In this document: positions 37,546 to 47,377 of the stretch, piece by piece
How positions within the stretch are numbered: position 1 is the stretch's first letter
Layout of the letters: each line of letters begins with the position of its first letter
Source of the DNA: Methylobacter tundripaludum SV96
Lineage (GTDB): Bacteria > Pseudomonadota > Gammaproteobacteria > Methylococcales > Methylomonadaceae
Assembly: GCF_000190755.2 (NCBI RefSeq)
Contig: NZ_JH109153.1
Span: 372,001-436,000, forward strand
Reading direction: 5' to 3'
Length of the DNA stretch: 64,000 nt
Notes under the pieces: model-generated
Seen by the model: only the letters and a program-made list of their open reading frames with translations
The model's database searches: none
Told to the model about the DNA's origin: nothing
Made by a program: the position numbers and the translations under genes

Positions 37546-38484
37546 TTATTCCGCAATGCCTTGCTTAAACCAGTTGTTGGATACCCGATCATGCAGTTCT
37601 CCCAACTTGTTTTGCAGGTCATCGAGAATTTCCCGTAATTGCGCCTGGGTCGTGTGCCGGGTATCGATGGCTTGCACATAAGCTTCCAGTTTAACGACCT
37701 CTTCCGGCAAGGCATCGTTATTCGGCAGGGCATTGATGCAGCCGGCAATTTCAGCGATGCAGCAGCTGACCGATCGGGGCAGGTTGGCGTTCAGTAATAG
37801 AAAATTAAGCACATCGTCACCGTTAACGCTGCTTCTGACATGTTGCCGATACATTAACTGGGCGTTGAGCGCCTTTAATATATTCACCCACAAAATAGTC
37901 TCGTATTGGCGCATTTCATCGCTGCGCGAATCGGCCAACAGCAAGGAGGCCAAATCCAGAATCCGGCTGGTCATGTCGGCGCGTTCAATATTCTTGCCCA
38001 AGCGAATGAATCGATAAGGATGATTGTGGCTCATATAGCCCGACAACAGCCCGGTAAATCGCTGACAGCCTTTGAGAATCTCGTTCAGGAACACGACGCG
38101 GTTGCTGCGGTTGTAGACCGAATCTCTATTATTTTTTACATACAGATACATTTCGTTGACCTGCTCCCAAGCCTCATCGGGCAGCAAGTCCCTCGAGGTA
38201 CGGATGTTTTCCCTGGCGGCGCTTAATGATGAAAACAAGGAGCCCGGATAAGTTTCGTCACTTAACAGAAATCGGGTAATGTTGTGTTCGTTGGCCGCGT
38301 TGTATTTTTCATAAAATTGCGGCTCCGAGGTATTGATACGGATCAGCTGCTGCCAACCCATTTCAACGCCGTTAGGTAAATCCATCAATAAATTCATATG
38401 CACACTGACCAATCTGGCGATATTTTCAGTGCGTTCAAGGTAACGTGCCAGCCAATACAGGCGTTCTGCTGAGCGGGATAACAT
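37546..38484 (-). CDS. Alpha-E domain protein (DUF403)
   Basis: The 312-residue all-helical protein starts LSRSAERLYWLARYLERTEN, the alpha-E signature also found at the junction of the fused protein at 47378-49939. Alpha-E proteins nearly always accompany circularly permuted ATP-grasp ligases, and are predicted to act with them in peptide or amide bond formation; no activity is settled. Its ATG overlaps the stop of the ATP-grasp gene by one base (TAATG), so the pair is translationally coupled. Confidence 0.92.
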   Translation of the reverse strand: MLSRSAERLYWLARYLERTENIARLVSVHMNLLMDLPNGVEMGWQQLIRINTSEPQFYEKYNAANEHNITRFLLSDETYPGSLFSSLSAARENIRTSRDLLPDEAWEQVNEMYLYVKNNRDSVYNRSNRVVFLNEILKGCQRFTGLLSGYMSHNHPYRFIRLGKNIERADMTSRILDLASLLLADSRSDEMRQYETILWVNILKALNAQLMYRQHVRSSVNGDDVLNFLLLNANLPRSVSCCIAEIAGCINALPNNDALPEEVVKLEAYVQAIDTRHTTQAQLREILDDLQNKLGELHDRVSNNWFKQGIAE

Positions 38485-39935
38485 TAGTTGTGCTCCATGT
38501 CGATGATCCAGGTGTCTTTGCTGCCGCCGCCTTGCGAGGAATTGACCACCAGCGAGCCTTTTTTTAGCGCTACCCGGGTTAAGCCTCCGGCAGTCACAAA
38601 GGTATTTTCGCCCTGCAAAATAAACGGCCGCAGATCGATGTGCCGGGGCTCAAGTTTACCTTTGCACAAAGTCGGTGCGGTAGAAATCGCCAAGGTCGGC
38701 TGGGCAATGTAATTACGGGGATTTTTTTGGATAATCTCCCGAAACTCTGCTATTTCTTTGTTGGTTGCATGCGGCCCTACCAACATGCCGTAGCCGCCCG
38801 ATTCATTGGCAGGTTTGACGACCAGCTCCGGCAAGTGCTTCAACACATATTCGAGGTGCTCCGGATTGTCGCACAGGTAAGTTTGCACATTAGGCAAGAT
38901 GGGTTCTTCGTTCAGGTAATAACGGATCATTTCCGGAACGTAGGCATAAACCACTTTGTCATCGGCGACACCCGCGCCCGGCGCATTAGCCAACGACACA
39001 TTACCGGCTTTCCAGGCGCGCATTAAGCCCGGAACGCCCAATGCGGAATCTTTTCGGAATACTTCGGGATCGAGAAAGTCATCGTCGATGCGCCGGTAAA
39101 TAACATCGACTTTTTCCAGTCCTTCGATGGTGCGCATATAGACGCAATCATCGTCATCGACCACCAGATCTCCGCCTTCGACCAGTTGCGCGCCCATTTG
39201 CTGGGCCAGATAAGCATGTTCAAAATAGGCCGAGTTATAAATGCCGGGCGTTAATACCACGATTTGCGGTTTGCTGATGTGCCCGGGCGCAAGCGACGCC
39301 AACATATCCTGCAAGCGGCTGGGGTAGTCGTCGATAGGCAAAATGTCTATGTTTTGCAAGAGCTCGGGGAATACGCGCTTGGTAATCACGCGGTTTTCCA
39401 GCATGTAGGAAACGCCCGAGGGTACCCGTAAATTATCTTCCAGCACGTACATAACGCCGTCTTTATCGCGTACCAAATCGGTGCCGCAAATGTTTGCCCA
39501 AACATTGTGGCGCGGTTTCATGCCGATACATTCTTTACGGAAGTTCTTTGAGCTATTGATGATCTCGGCAGGCATCTTGCCCGCTTTAATGAAGGCTTGT
39601 TCGTCGTAAACATCCGCTATAAAACAATTCAAGGCCGTCAAGCGTTGCTTTAAACCTTTTTCTATCATTCGCCATTCTGTAGAGCTGATGATGCGAGGGA
39701 TAATATCAAACGGCCAGGCCCGGTCTATGTTGCCCTCATCGCTGTAGACCGTGAAACTGATGCCCATTTCCAAAATGGCCAGTTCGGCAGCCATTTTGCG
39801 TTTATCGATATCGCTCGTATTGAGCGAATTTAAATATTGGCACAGACGGTAACTGATTTGCCTGGGTTGGAACTCAGAGCACATGAGTTCATCGTAAGCA
39901 CTATCGGTTTTGTAGTTTTCCCAGATTGATTTCAT
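38484..39935 (-). CDS. Circularly permuted ATP-grasp type 2 ligase (DUF404/DUF407)
   Basis: The 483-residue protein matches the circularly permuted ATP-grasp group: GIYNSAYFEHAYLAQQMG, VIYRRIDDDFLDPEVFR and the nucleotide-binding strand VVKPANESGGYGMLVG, with the terminal RPFILQGE segment and a Gly-rich loop SQGGGSKDTW near the C-terminus. Such enzymes are predicted to ligate an amine to a carboxylate in an ATP-dependent way. It is a stand-alone form; a fused paralogue with its own alpha-E domain is encoded at 47378-49939. It is divergent from the HPPD-like gene, with a 730-base repeat-rich gap between. Confidence 0.93.
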   Translation of the reverse strand: MKSIWENYKTDSAYDELMCSEFQPRQISYRLCQYLNSLNTSDIDKRKMAAELAILEMGISFTVYSDEGNIDRAWPFDIIPRIISSTEWRMIEKGLKQRLTALNCFIADVYDEQAFIKAGKMPAEIINSSKNFRKECIGMKPRHNVWANICGTDLVRDKDGVMYVLEDNLRVPSGVSYMLENRVITKRVFPELLQNIDILPIDDYPSRLQDMLASLAPGHISKPQIVVLTPGIYNSAYFEHAYLAQQMGAQLVEGGDLVVDDDDCVYMRTIEGLEKVDVIYRRIDDDFLDPEVFRKDSALGVPGLMRAWKAGNVSLANAPGAGVADDKVVYAYVPEMIRYYLNEEPILPNVQTYLCDNPEHLEYVLKHLPELVVKPANESGGYGMLVGPHATNKEIAEFREIIQKNPRNYIAQPTLAISTAPTLCKGKLEPRHIDLRPFILQGENTFVTAGGLTRVALKKGSLVVNSSQGGGSKDTWIIDMEHN

Positions 39936-40666
39936 GTTATTTCATAAGGCTAGTTGGCTTCAGTGAAAAAACAGCATGATTTGTGCCATTCTTATTTCGA
40001 GTGGAATTATCCGCATAATTCAATTTTGTGTACTTAGGGTTCCCACGCCCTGCGTCACCGCCATTAAGTTAATAAAAAACACTTAATAAACAAAATGTTG
40101 TTCCAGTATGGGGTGCCGTTCGCCCCAAAGGAATGGCAAGATTTTTCATGCGTCGCGAAAGGCGCGCACAGCACGCCCTACAACGGTTCAATTTGAGTGC
40201 TAGTTCCCAAGCTCCAGCTTGGGAATTCGGTGTGGGAAGCTCCAGCTTCCCGTCTCGCGAAGCTGCGACTACATGGATACAGGAGGTAGAGCAACGCAGG
40301 GAGCAGTTGCCGAGAGCTTCGTCATCCGGGTTCCCAAGCTGGTGGAGCTTGGGAACCCGCGTATTTCTTAACTTAATGGCAGTGTCGCCCTGCTCGGAAA
40401 CGATGAGTCCAGATGTCTGGAAGTTATTACCGACCCTGTCCTAAGCAACATGAAATGCGATGCCTGTTTTAAGGGTGATAACTACAGTAATGCCGCTTAA
40501 ATAACCCTATTTTGGACTTTATCCGCATCAATTTGGTGCAGCTTGAACTTTTAAATGACTCCTCCAACCGACGCATAGGAGTATCGCTTATATGATGCTG
40601 CCTGATTGTCTACTTGGTATGGCACTTGCTTTGCTTTTTAGAGATAAAACTTGTAAAGGACTCACT
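39936..40666. repeat. Repeat-rich gap upstream of the HPPD-like gene
   Basis: The stretch contains a REP arm (40159-40181), GTTCCCAAGCTCCAGCTTGG palindromes at 40203-40226 and 40330-40356, and GAAGCTCCAGCTTC at about 40233. A segment CAGGAGGTAGAGCAACGCAG (40280-40315) recurs at 42033-42067 on the other side of the HPPD-like gene. No gene is supported. Confidence 0.65.
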
Positions 40667-41923
40667 ATGCCAACCATTAGCCACTCTTTATCGTTCCCTG
40701 TTCAGGGTGACAAAGACAACTCATCCTTCTTTAATGATTACCTGGGCAAGTTGCTCGAAGAGCGCGATAGCTTGAACTTAAGCAACATGATTCATGAAAT
40801 CGATGCCATGATGCTGACCGTCGAGCCCGGAAAGTCGATTGAATACATCGGGGAACTCTGTCTGATGTCGCCTTACCATTATCTGGTCACCCTGGAAAGC
40901 GAGTCGCATTGGACCCACGTATTGCGCATTGATATGACGGCCCCGGACCTGATTATTCGTGAAGTGAAAAACGATGACACCAAGGGCATTTTTCGCAGCC
41001 TGAACGAAGTGTTCCCGATTGGTTCAAGCAAGCCGCACAGCCGTTATATGGGCGAAGTTCTGAGGGTAACCAACCGGCATGAAGTGGTTAAGTTGCAGCA
41101 GCAACGGGGCTTTTTGTTTTTCTCCCAGGATGATGTGCGTAAGCTGGAGCTGCCGGGCAACCTGGCGATCACCAAACCTTCTCCGTACACCCATAACATC
41201 GTCGCCTATCTGGAACGGGAACCCGAGGAGCCGCGCGTTTATGCATTGGGCGTCAGCAGTTTCCGTATCGATGCCCAACAAGCTTGCGAGCTTGCCAAAC
41301 AACAGCAAAAGGCATTAGGCATAGACGGCTTGATTTTACCGGTGGATCATTTGGCGACGCGTATTTACAGCCAAAACAGGGAAGTAGCGATTCTGGAATG
41401 GCTGTCATTATCCAGTTATTACTACTGGGGCTCGTTCGATATAGTCGACCAGAATTCATCGACCAATGTCACCAAAAGCATCCATTACACTGATGAGATG
41501 CACAGTCCGGCCAAGGTGTTCACCGCCAATAACACGCCTTATTTTGTCAATCATTTCAAAATATTCCCCTCGCCGACCGAGAACTTTGTGCGCAATTACG
41601 GGCCGAGATTGCACCATATTGCACTGGCGGTTAAAGACGGCAATCAGCAGGGGATGGAAAATATCGATTTTGTAGTCAACGCCATAAGCGAGCAAGGCAA
41701 AAGCTTTTTGCTGGATGTTGTGGGCTCCAAGGACGAAGGCTTAAAACAGATTTTTTCCAGCGCCTCCGAGCATTCGTCATTGATTATTGAGTATGTGCAG
41801 CGCTTTGGCGGTTTCCAGGGATTCTTTACCAAGGATAATGTCGCCGAACTAACCCATGCTGCGGGTGTCGAAGAAGAGTTGATGCGGATGCAGACCGAAG
41901 CGCAAAAACCTGTTCGGGTTTAA
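40667..41923 (+). CDS. HPPD-like VOC-family dioxygenase
   Basis: The start is the ATG at 40667 (AAAGGA upstream). The 418-residue protein has two VOC-like halves in its C-terminal 200 residues. The three iron ligands expected of 4-hydroxyphenylpyruvate dioxygenase are present: H228 (PVDHLATRI), H317 (LHHIAL) and E375 (LIIEYVQR), followed by the FGGFQGFFTKDN loop resembling HPPD's QGFGAGNFKSLF. The first 200 residues are unlike HPPD. It is therefore likely an Fe(II)-dependent, 2-oxoacid-using or related oxygenase of unknown substrate. Its position among ligase and protease genes, bracketed by direct repeats, is unusual. Confidence 0.8.
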   Translation: MPTISHSLSFPVQGDKDNSSFFNDYLGKLLEERDSLNLSNMIHEIDAMMLTVEPGKSIEYIGELCLMSPYHYLVTLESESHWTHVLRIDMTAPDLIIREVKNDDTKGIFRSLNEVFPIGSSKPHSRYMGEVLRVTNRHEVVKLQQQRGFLFFSQDDVRKLELPGNLAITKPSPYTHNIVAYLEREPEEPRVYALGVSSFRIDAQQACELAKQQQKALGIDGLILPVDHLATRIYSQNREVAILEWLSLSSYYYWGSFDIVDQNSSTNVTKSIHYTDEMHSPAKVFTANNTPYFVNHFKIFPSPTENFVRNYGPRLHHIALAVKDGNQQGMENIDFVVNAISEQGKSFLLDVVGSKDEGLKQIFSSASEHSSLIIEYVQRFGGFQGFFTKDNVAELTHAAGVEEELMRMQTEAQKPVRV

Positions 41924-42032
41924 TGGCTCGCCAATAACTACGCAATGGCTAAGAAATTTTCACCACGAACGACTGCACGGACAGATATTTGCTCCTGCAA
42001 TATCTGCATTCCCCACATCCATGTGGGTTATG

Positions 42033-42334
42033 CAGGAGGTAGAGCAACGCAGGAGCAGTTGCCGAGACACGAAGGTTTAAAGAACAAAGCGCTTCTTGAT
42101 CCCCTCGTTCCCACGCGCTGCGTGGGAATGCGATGCTGGACGCGCTGCGTCCCGTATACGCAAGACGTTGGTCGAGACTCGCGGCGCAGCGCGCCTTGAC
42201 TGCATTCCCACGCAGCGCGTGGGAACGAGAACACAGGGAATATTCGCTCGATCCCAAGCGCCAAGCTCCAGCTTCCCGAAACACAGAAAGCTTGAGCTTT
42301 CAGGACTGGGGTTCCCAAGCTGGAGCTTGGGAAC
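42033..42334. repeat. Repeat cluster between HPPD-like and DUF2126 genes
   Basis: The cluster starts with the second copy of the CAGGAGGTAGAGCAACGCAG unit (42033-42067), then CGTTCCCACG/CGTGGGAATG (42106-42130), its inverse (42203-42227), and GTTCCCAAGCTGGAGCTTGG (42311-42334). The segment 42140-42200 between the two CCCACG units carries CGCGCTGCGT-rich sequence also seen near 60650. No gene is supported in 41924-42382. Confidence 0.65.
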
Positions 42335-42382
42335 CAGCGCATACATTTGCAACGCCCAACACTTAGGCAATAGGAAAAAATC

Positions 42383-45300
42383 ATGACCATTCGAGTAGCT
42401 GTCCGTCACAAAACCGTATACAGCTTTGATAGACCGGTATCCCTGTCGCCGCATGTATTCAGGTTGCGCCCGGCGGTGCATAGCCGGACGCCGATTAAAG
42501 GCTATAGCTTGCGCATCAAACCTGAAAACCATTTCATCAACTGGCAGCAGGACCCGTTCGGCAACCTGCTGGCGCGAGTGGTGTTTCCGGAAAAATGCTC
42601 AACACTCAGTGTTGAGGTCGAAGTCATCGCCGAGTTGACCGTGATCAATCCCTTCGATTTCTTTGTTGAAGACTATGCAGAACAGTACCCGTTTAAATAC
42701 GACGCGCTATTGCTGAAAGAATTGCAGCCTTATCTGGAAATCACCGAGCAAGGTCCCTTACTCAAACGGTGGGTAGCCGATTTCGATCTAAGCAAACGTA
42801 ATATCAACGACTTTCTGGTTGACGTTAATCGCAAAGTTTTTCAGGCGATTAGCTACAACATCCGCATGGAAGTCGGCATCCAAAGCTGCGAGGAAACGCT
42901 GACTTCGCTCAGCGGTTCGTGCCGCGATTCGGCCTGGTTGCTGGTGCAAATACTCCGTCATTTGGGACTGGCTGCGCGGTTCGTTTCCGGTTATCTGGTG
43001 CAACTGACCGCCGACGTCAAATCGCTGGACGGCCCCTCCGGTCCTGAACAGGATTTCACCGACTTGCACGCCTGGACCGAAGTCTATATCCCCGGAGCCG
43101 GTTGGATAGGGCTTGATCCGACCTCCGGCTTACTGGCCGGGGAAGGACATATTCCCCTGGCCTGCACACCCGATCCCGCCAGTGCAGCGCCGGTCACCGG
43201 CGGCACCGATAAGTGCGAAGTGGCATTCGAATTCAGCAATACGGTAACCCGTTTGCACGAAGATCCGCGCGTCACCAAGCCTTATACCGATGACCAATGG
43301 CAGCGCATCGACGCGCTGGGCCAACAGGTTGACCGTCAATTATTGGCCGATGATGTGCGCTTGACCATGGGCGGCGAACCGACCTTTGTGTCCGTCGACG
43401 ACATGGAAGGCGCGGAGTGGAATGTCGATGCCGACGGCCCGCACAAACGCGAGCGGGCCAATGCGCTGACCAAACGCTTGCGCGATGAATTTGCAAAAGG
43501 CGCGATGCTGCATTACGGACAAGGCAAATGGTATCCGGGCGAAGCGTTGCCGCGCTGGCAATACGGTATTTTCTGGCGTAAAGACAGCACACCGATTTGG
43601 CGCAATCCCGAATTGCTGGCCGATATTACCAAGGATTACGGTCATACTTCTGAACACGCCGAATCGGTTATCAAGCAATTTACGTTACGCTTGGGCTTGC
43701 AACCGCGTTATATCAAAACCGCTTTTGAAGACAGTTTTTACTATCTCTGGCAGGAAGGCGGGCTTCCGGAAAATATCGATCCGTTAAAAAGCAACCTGAA
43801 GGATTCGATTGAACGCAAGACTTTGGCGCAGCTGCTGGATGCCGATTTAGGCAAAGCCGCAGGGTTTACCTTGCCGATAAAATGGGACTGGACCCATCAA
43901 AAATGGCAAAGCGGCCCCTGGAATTTTCGCCGCGGGCAGATGTTCTTGATTCCCGGCAACTCACCAATGGGGATGCGCTTGCCCTTAGGCAGTTTGCCTT
44001 GGGTTGCGCCGGACAAACGCGACACTCAGGAAGAACAAAGCCTGTTTGAGGCGCTGCCCGAGCTCGGCGATTATTACGGCGAAGTCACGCGCCGTTACAG
44101 CCATATCGAGAAAAAACTCAAGGCCCATCCCGAGATTACCGAGCAGGATTCAGGCGACGATCAAAGCGTCGAGGTGGAAGTGCCTCATACCGCAGTTTGC
44201 GTCGAAGCCCGCGAAGGCCGCGTGCATATATTCCTGCCGCCGCTGACTTCGCTGGAACATTATCTGGAATTGATTGCGGCCATTGAAGCCACCGCAGAAA
44301 ACCTGTCGATCCCGGTGGTGCTGGAAGGTTATGAGCCGCCGCGGGATTACCGCATCGAGCGCTTGATGGTAACGCCCGATCCCGGCGTGATCGAAGTCAA
44401 TATTCATCCGTCGAAAACTTGGCAAGAGTTGGTCGATAAAACCACCGTTCTTTATGAACACGCGCATCAGGTTAGATTGGGCACCGAAAAATTCATGCTT
44501 GACGGCCGCCATACTGGAACCGGCGGCGGCAACCATATCACCATGGGCGCCGAGACGCCGACCGACAGCCCGCTGTTGCGCCGTCCCGATTTGTTGCGCA
44601 GCTTGGTCACCTACTGGCAGCATCATCCCGGATTGTCGTACTTGTTTTCCGGCATGTTTATCGGCCCGACCAGCCAAGCGCCGCGGGTTGATGAAGGCCG
44701 CGACGAAAAGCTTTATGAACTGGAAATCGCCTTCCAGCAAATGCCGGAAGGCGAAGTGCCTGCGCCGTGGCTGGTGGATCGCTTGTTGCGGCATTTGCTG
44801 ACCGACATTACCGGCAACACGCACCGTTCCGAGTTCTGCATCGATAAACTGTATTCGCCGGACAGTTCGACCGGACGCTTGGGCATTCTGGAATTGCGCG
44901 CCTTTGAAATGCCCCCGCATGCCCGAATGTCGTTGGTGCAAACCTTACTATTGCGCTCGCTGATTGCCTGGTTTTGGCGCGAACCTTACAAACACGATTT
45001 AATCCGTTGGGGTACCGAATTGCACGACCGTTTTATGCTGCCGCATTATGTCCGGGAGGATATGAAGCAGGTCAGCAAAGATCTGCAACGAGCCGGGTAC
45101 GGTTTTGAACTGGAATGGCTGGAACCGTTTTTCGAGTTCCGCTTTCCCCGTTACGGCAATACTTTCATAGACGGCATCGACCTGGAAATGCGCTTTGCGA
45201 TTGAACCCTGGCACGTGTTGGGCGAGGAAGTCAGCAGCACCGGCACCGCGCGTTATGTGGATTCATCGGTGGAGCGCGTGCAGGTCAAGGTGACCGGTTT

Positions 45301-45769
45301 CACCGAAGGCCGCTATGTGTTGACCTGTAACGGCAGGCGCCTGCCGTTACGCAACACCGGCCGCAAGGGCGAATATGTCGCCGGTGTGCGTTACCGCGCC
45401 TGGCAACCGCCCTCCGCGCTGCATCCTACGATCAGCCCGCATGTACCGTTGGTGATCGATGTGATCGATACCTGGAACGGACATTCGGTGGGCGGCTGCA
45501 CTTATTATGTCTCCCATCCCGGCGGCCGAAGTTACGATGCATTCCCGGTGAATAGCTATGAAGCCGAGGCGCGGCGCGTCACCCGCTTTTGGGATTTCGG
45601 CCATACGCCCGGCATTATTACGCGCCCGCCCATGATAATGCCGACTGTTGCAGCGTCCGACGCGAAATTCAGCGTCAGCGAAGCCGTGCCGAGACCCATG
45701 TCTCCGCCCATTGAGGAGCTAAGTCACGAATATCCGTTTACAATGGACTTGCGGCATCGGAGCGGGTAA
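42383..45769 (+). CDS. Transglutaminase-like / DUF2126 fusion protein
   Basis: The protein has 1128 residues. Residues 1-270 are a bacterial transglutaminase-like domain with an N-terminal beta region (HKTVYSFDRPVSLSPH) and an intact triad: C180 (SLSGSCRDSAW), H229 (LHAWTEVY), D245 (WIGLDPTSG). The remaining 850 residues match DUF2126, which is predicted to be a carboxylate-amine ligase related to glutamine-synthetase-like enzymes (TMGGEPTFVS at residue 330, TGTGGGNHITMG later). Transglutaminase, ligase and ATP-grasp genes together point to peptide or protein conjugation. No signal peptide is seen, so it acts in the cytosol. The biochemistry is unknown. Confidence 0.92.
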   Translation: MTIRVAVRHKTVYSFDRPVSLSPHVFRLRPAVHSRTPIKGYSLRIKPENHFINWQQDPFGNLLARVVFPEKCSTLSVEVEVIAELTVINPFDFFVEDYAEQYPFKYDALLLKELQPYLEITEQGPLLKRWVADFDLSKRNINDFLVDVNRKVFQAISYNIRMEVGIQSCEETLTSLSGSCRDSAWLLVQILRHLGLAARFVSGYLVQLTADVKSLDGPSGPEQDFTDLHAWTEVYIPGAGWIGLDPTSGLLAGEGHIPLACTPDPASAAPVTGGTDKCEVAFEFSNTVTRLHEDPRVTKPYTDDQWQRIDALGQQVDRQLLADDVRLTMGGEPTFVSVDDMEGAEWNVDADGPHKRERANALTKRLRDEFAKGAMLHYGQGKWYPGEALPRWQYGIFWRKDSTPIWRNPELLADITKDYGHTSEHAESVIKQFTLRLGLQPRYIKTAFEDSFYYLWQEGGLPENIDPLKSNLKDSIERKTLAQLLDADLGKAAGFTLPIKWDWTHQKWQSGPWNFRRGQMFLIPGNSPMGMRLPLGSLPWVAPDKRDTQEEQSLFEALPELGDYYGEVTRRYSHIEKKLKAHPEITEQDSGDDQSVEVEVPHTAVCVEAREGRVHIFLPPLTSLEHYLELIAAIEATAENLSIPVVLEGYEPPRDYRIERLMVTPDPGVIEVNIHPSKTWQELVDKTTVLYEHAHQVRLGTEKFMLDGRHTGTGGGNHITMGAETPTDSPLLRRPDLLRSLVTYWQHHPGLSYLFSGMFIGPTSQAPRVDEGRDEKLYELEIAFQQMPEGEVPAPWLVDRLLRHLLTDITGNTHRSEFCIDKLYSPDSSTGRLGILELRAFEMPPHARMSLVQTLLLRSLIAWFWREPYKHDLIRWGTELHDRFMLPHYVREDMKQVSKDLQRAGYGFELEWLEPFFEFRFPRYGNTFIDGIDLEMRFAIEPWHVLGEEVSSTGTARYVDSSVERVQVKVTGFTEGRYVLTCNGRRLPLRNTGRKGEYVAGVRYRAWQPPSALHPTISPHVPLVIDVIDTWNGHSVGGCTYYVSHPGGRSYDAFPVNSYEAEARRVTRFWDFGHTPGIITRPPMIMPTVAASDAKFSVSEAVPRPMSPPIEELSHEYPFTMDLRHRSG

Positions 45770-45847
45770 TACCAACAAGTGCGCCGATGTGGCTGGTTCC
45801 CAAGCTCAAGCTTCGCGTGTCGGGAAGCTGGAGCTTCCAAGACGTGG

Positions 45848-45952
45848 GTTCCCAAGCTGGAGCTTGGGAACCAGCAGATAAACATGAGCCGCGTAGGGTA
45901 CGCTGTGCGTACCATTGACTGCCAAAGGTACGCACAGCGTACCCTACGCGGC
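45848..45952. repeat. Palindromes between DUF2126 and citrate synthase genes
   Basis: GTTCCCAAGCTGGAGCTTGG (45848-45871) is followed by a perfect 26-bp inverted repeat: 45888-45913 (starting GCCGCGTAGGGTACGCTGTG) and 45927-45952, with a 13-base loop. Confidence 0.8.
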
Positions 45953-46003
45953 TAAATAAAATTAACTGATAAATCGTGCCATCCGCTTTGGAGATTGATT
46001 CAA

Positions 46004-47308
46004 ATGACCGATAAATTAAAACAACTACCCCCGGCCATATTGACGCTGGATGATAAAAGTTACTCACTGCCCACTTTGATAGGGGCCGAGGGCGAAAAAG
46101 CCATCGACATTTCCAAATTACGCAGTCAAAGTCATTACGTGACCCTGGATGAAGGCTATGGCAATACCGCCAGCTGCGAAAGCGCCATCACCTATATTGA
46201 CGGCGAGAAAGGCATACTGCGTTATCGCGGTTACCCTATTGAGGAACTGGCCGAACATTCGCGTTTTGTTGAAGTCGCCTATCTGCTGCTGAATGGCGAG
46301 CTGCCTAACAGCCAACAATTATTGGAGTTTTCTACCAACCTTAATGAGTCTTCGATTATTCATGAAGACATGCATCATTTTTTTAACGGCTTTCCGCGCG
46401 GCTCGCACCCGATGGGTATTTTGGCGACCATGGTGGCGTCGTTATCCACGTTCTACCCGATTCCCGACCGGCTTGATACGGCGACGGAACAACAGATCGT
46501 TATCAACTTGATCTCCCAGGTGCGTACTATCGCGGCTTTTTCTTACAAGAAATCGATCGGCGAACCGCTGGTTTATCCGTCCTACAAGCTTAAGTATGTG
46601 CGCAACTTCCTGAACATGATGTTTTCATCGCCGGTGCGTGATTATCAATTGGATGACGACATTGTCAGAGCCATCGATATGTTCCTGATCCTGCATGCCG
46701 ACCATGAGCAAAATTGCAGCACCTCTTCGGTGCGCACCGCGGGCTCCAGTATGGCGAACGTGTATGCGGTGGCTTCGGCGGGCATTTCGGCGCTTTGGGG
46801 GCCGCGCCATGGCGGAGCCAATCAGCAAGTGATACAGATGCTTGAACAAATACATGCCGACGGCGGCGACGGCACTGAATTCATCAACCAGGCGAAAGAC
46901 AAAAACTCGTCAAGCCGACTGATGGGTTTCGGCCATCGCGTCTATAAGAATTTCGATCCGCGCGCAACGGTATTAAAGAAACAATGCGACAAATTATTCG
47001 ATAAAGCCGGCGTCAGCGATCCTTTGTTCGATATTGCCCGGAAACTGGAAGAAATTGCCTTAAAGGACGATTATTTCATCTCCCGAAAACTGTATCCGAA
47101 TGTCGATTTTTATTCCGGGTTGATTCTCCGGGCCGCGGGCATACCGACCAATATGTACACGGTATTATTCGCTATCGGCCGCATGCCCGGCTGGCTGGCC
47201 CACTGGCGGGAAATGCTGCACGGCGAGCAAGTGATCATTACCCGCCCCCGTCAGATCTATGTAGGCGAGCCGTTACGTCGCTATCAAGATATTGAACAAC
47301 GGCCTTAG
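46004..47308 (+). CDS. Citrate synthase (type II)
   Basis: The start is the ATG at 46004 (GGAG ten bases upstream). The 434-residue protein carries the family motifs: a catalytic His in LHADHEQNCSTSSVRTAGSS, GFGHRVYKNFDPRA with another catalytic His, and the terminal RPRQIYVGEPLR that binds citrate/CoA. It has the NADH-sensitive type II length. It condenses oxaloacetate and acetyl-CoA in the cytosol. Being within the ligase/protease run is odd: 70 bases separate it from the ATP-grasp fusion gene. Whether it is the housekeeping enzyme or a dedicated paralogue supplying a tricarboxylate substrate cannot be told here. Confidence 0.96.
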   Translation: MTDKLKQLPPAILTLDDKSYSLPTLIGAEGEKAIDISKLRSQSHYVTLDEGYGNTASCESAITYIDGEKGILRYRGYPIEELAEHSRFVEVAYLLLNGELPNSQQLLEFSTNLNESSIIHEDMHHFFNGFPRGSHPMGILATMVASLSTFYPIPDRLDTATEQQIVINLISQVRTIAAFSYKKSIGEPLVYPSYKLKYVRNFLNMMFSSPVRDYQLDDDIVRAIDMFLILHADHEQNCSTSSVRTAGSSMANVYAVASAGISALWGPRHGGANQQVIQMLEQIHADGGDGTEFINQAKDKNSSSRLMGFGHRVYKNFDPRATVLKKQCDKLFDKAGVSDPLFDIARKLEEIALKDDYFISRKLYPNVDFYSGLILRAAGIPTNMYTVLFAIGRMPGWLAHWREMLHGEQVIITRPRQIYVGEPLRRYQDIEQRP

Positions 47309-47377
47309 AAAAAGCATGGTCAATTCTTTTGGTGGATTCATTATTGGAAACAACCTAAACAGCAACAAGGTCTCATC

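Noticed and set aside
40133-40444. Plus-strand frame of 103 codons
   Set aside because: It consists almost entirely of REP palindromes and is interrupted in repeats of the same family elsewhere.
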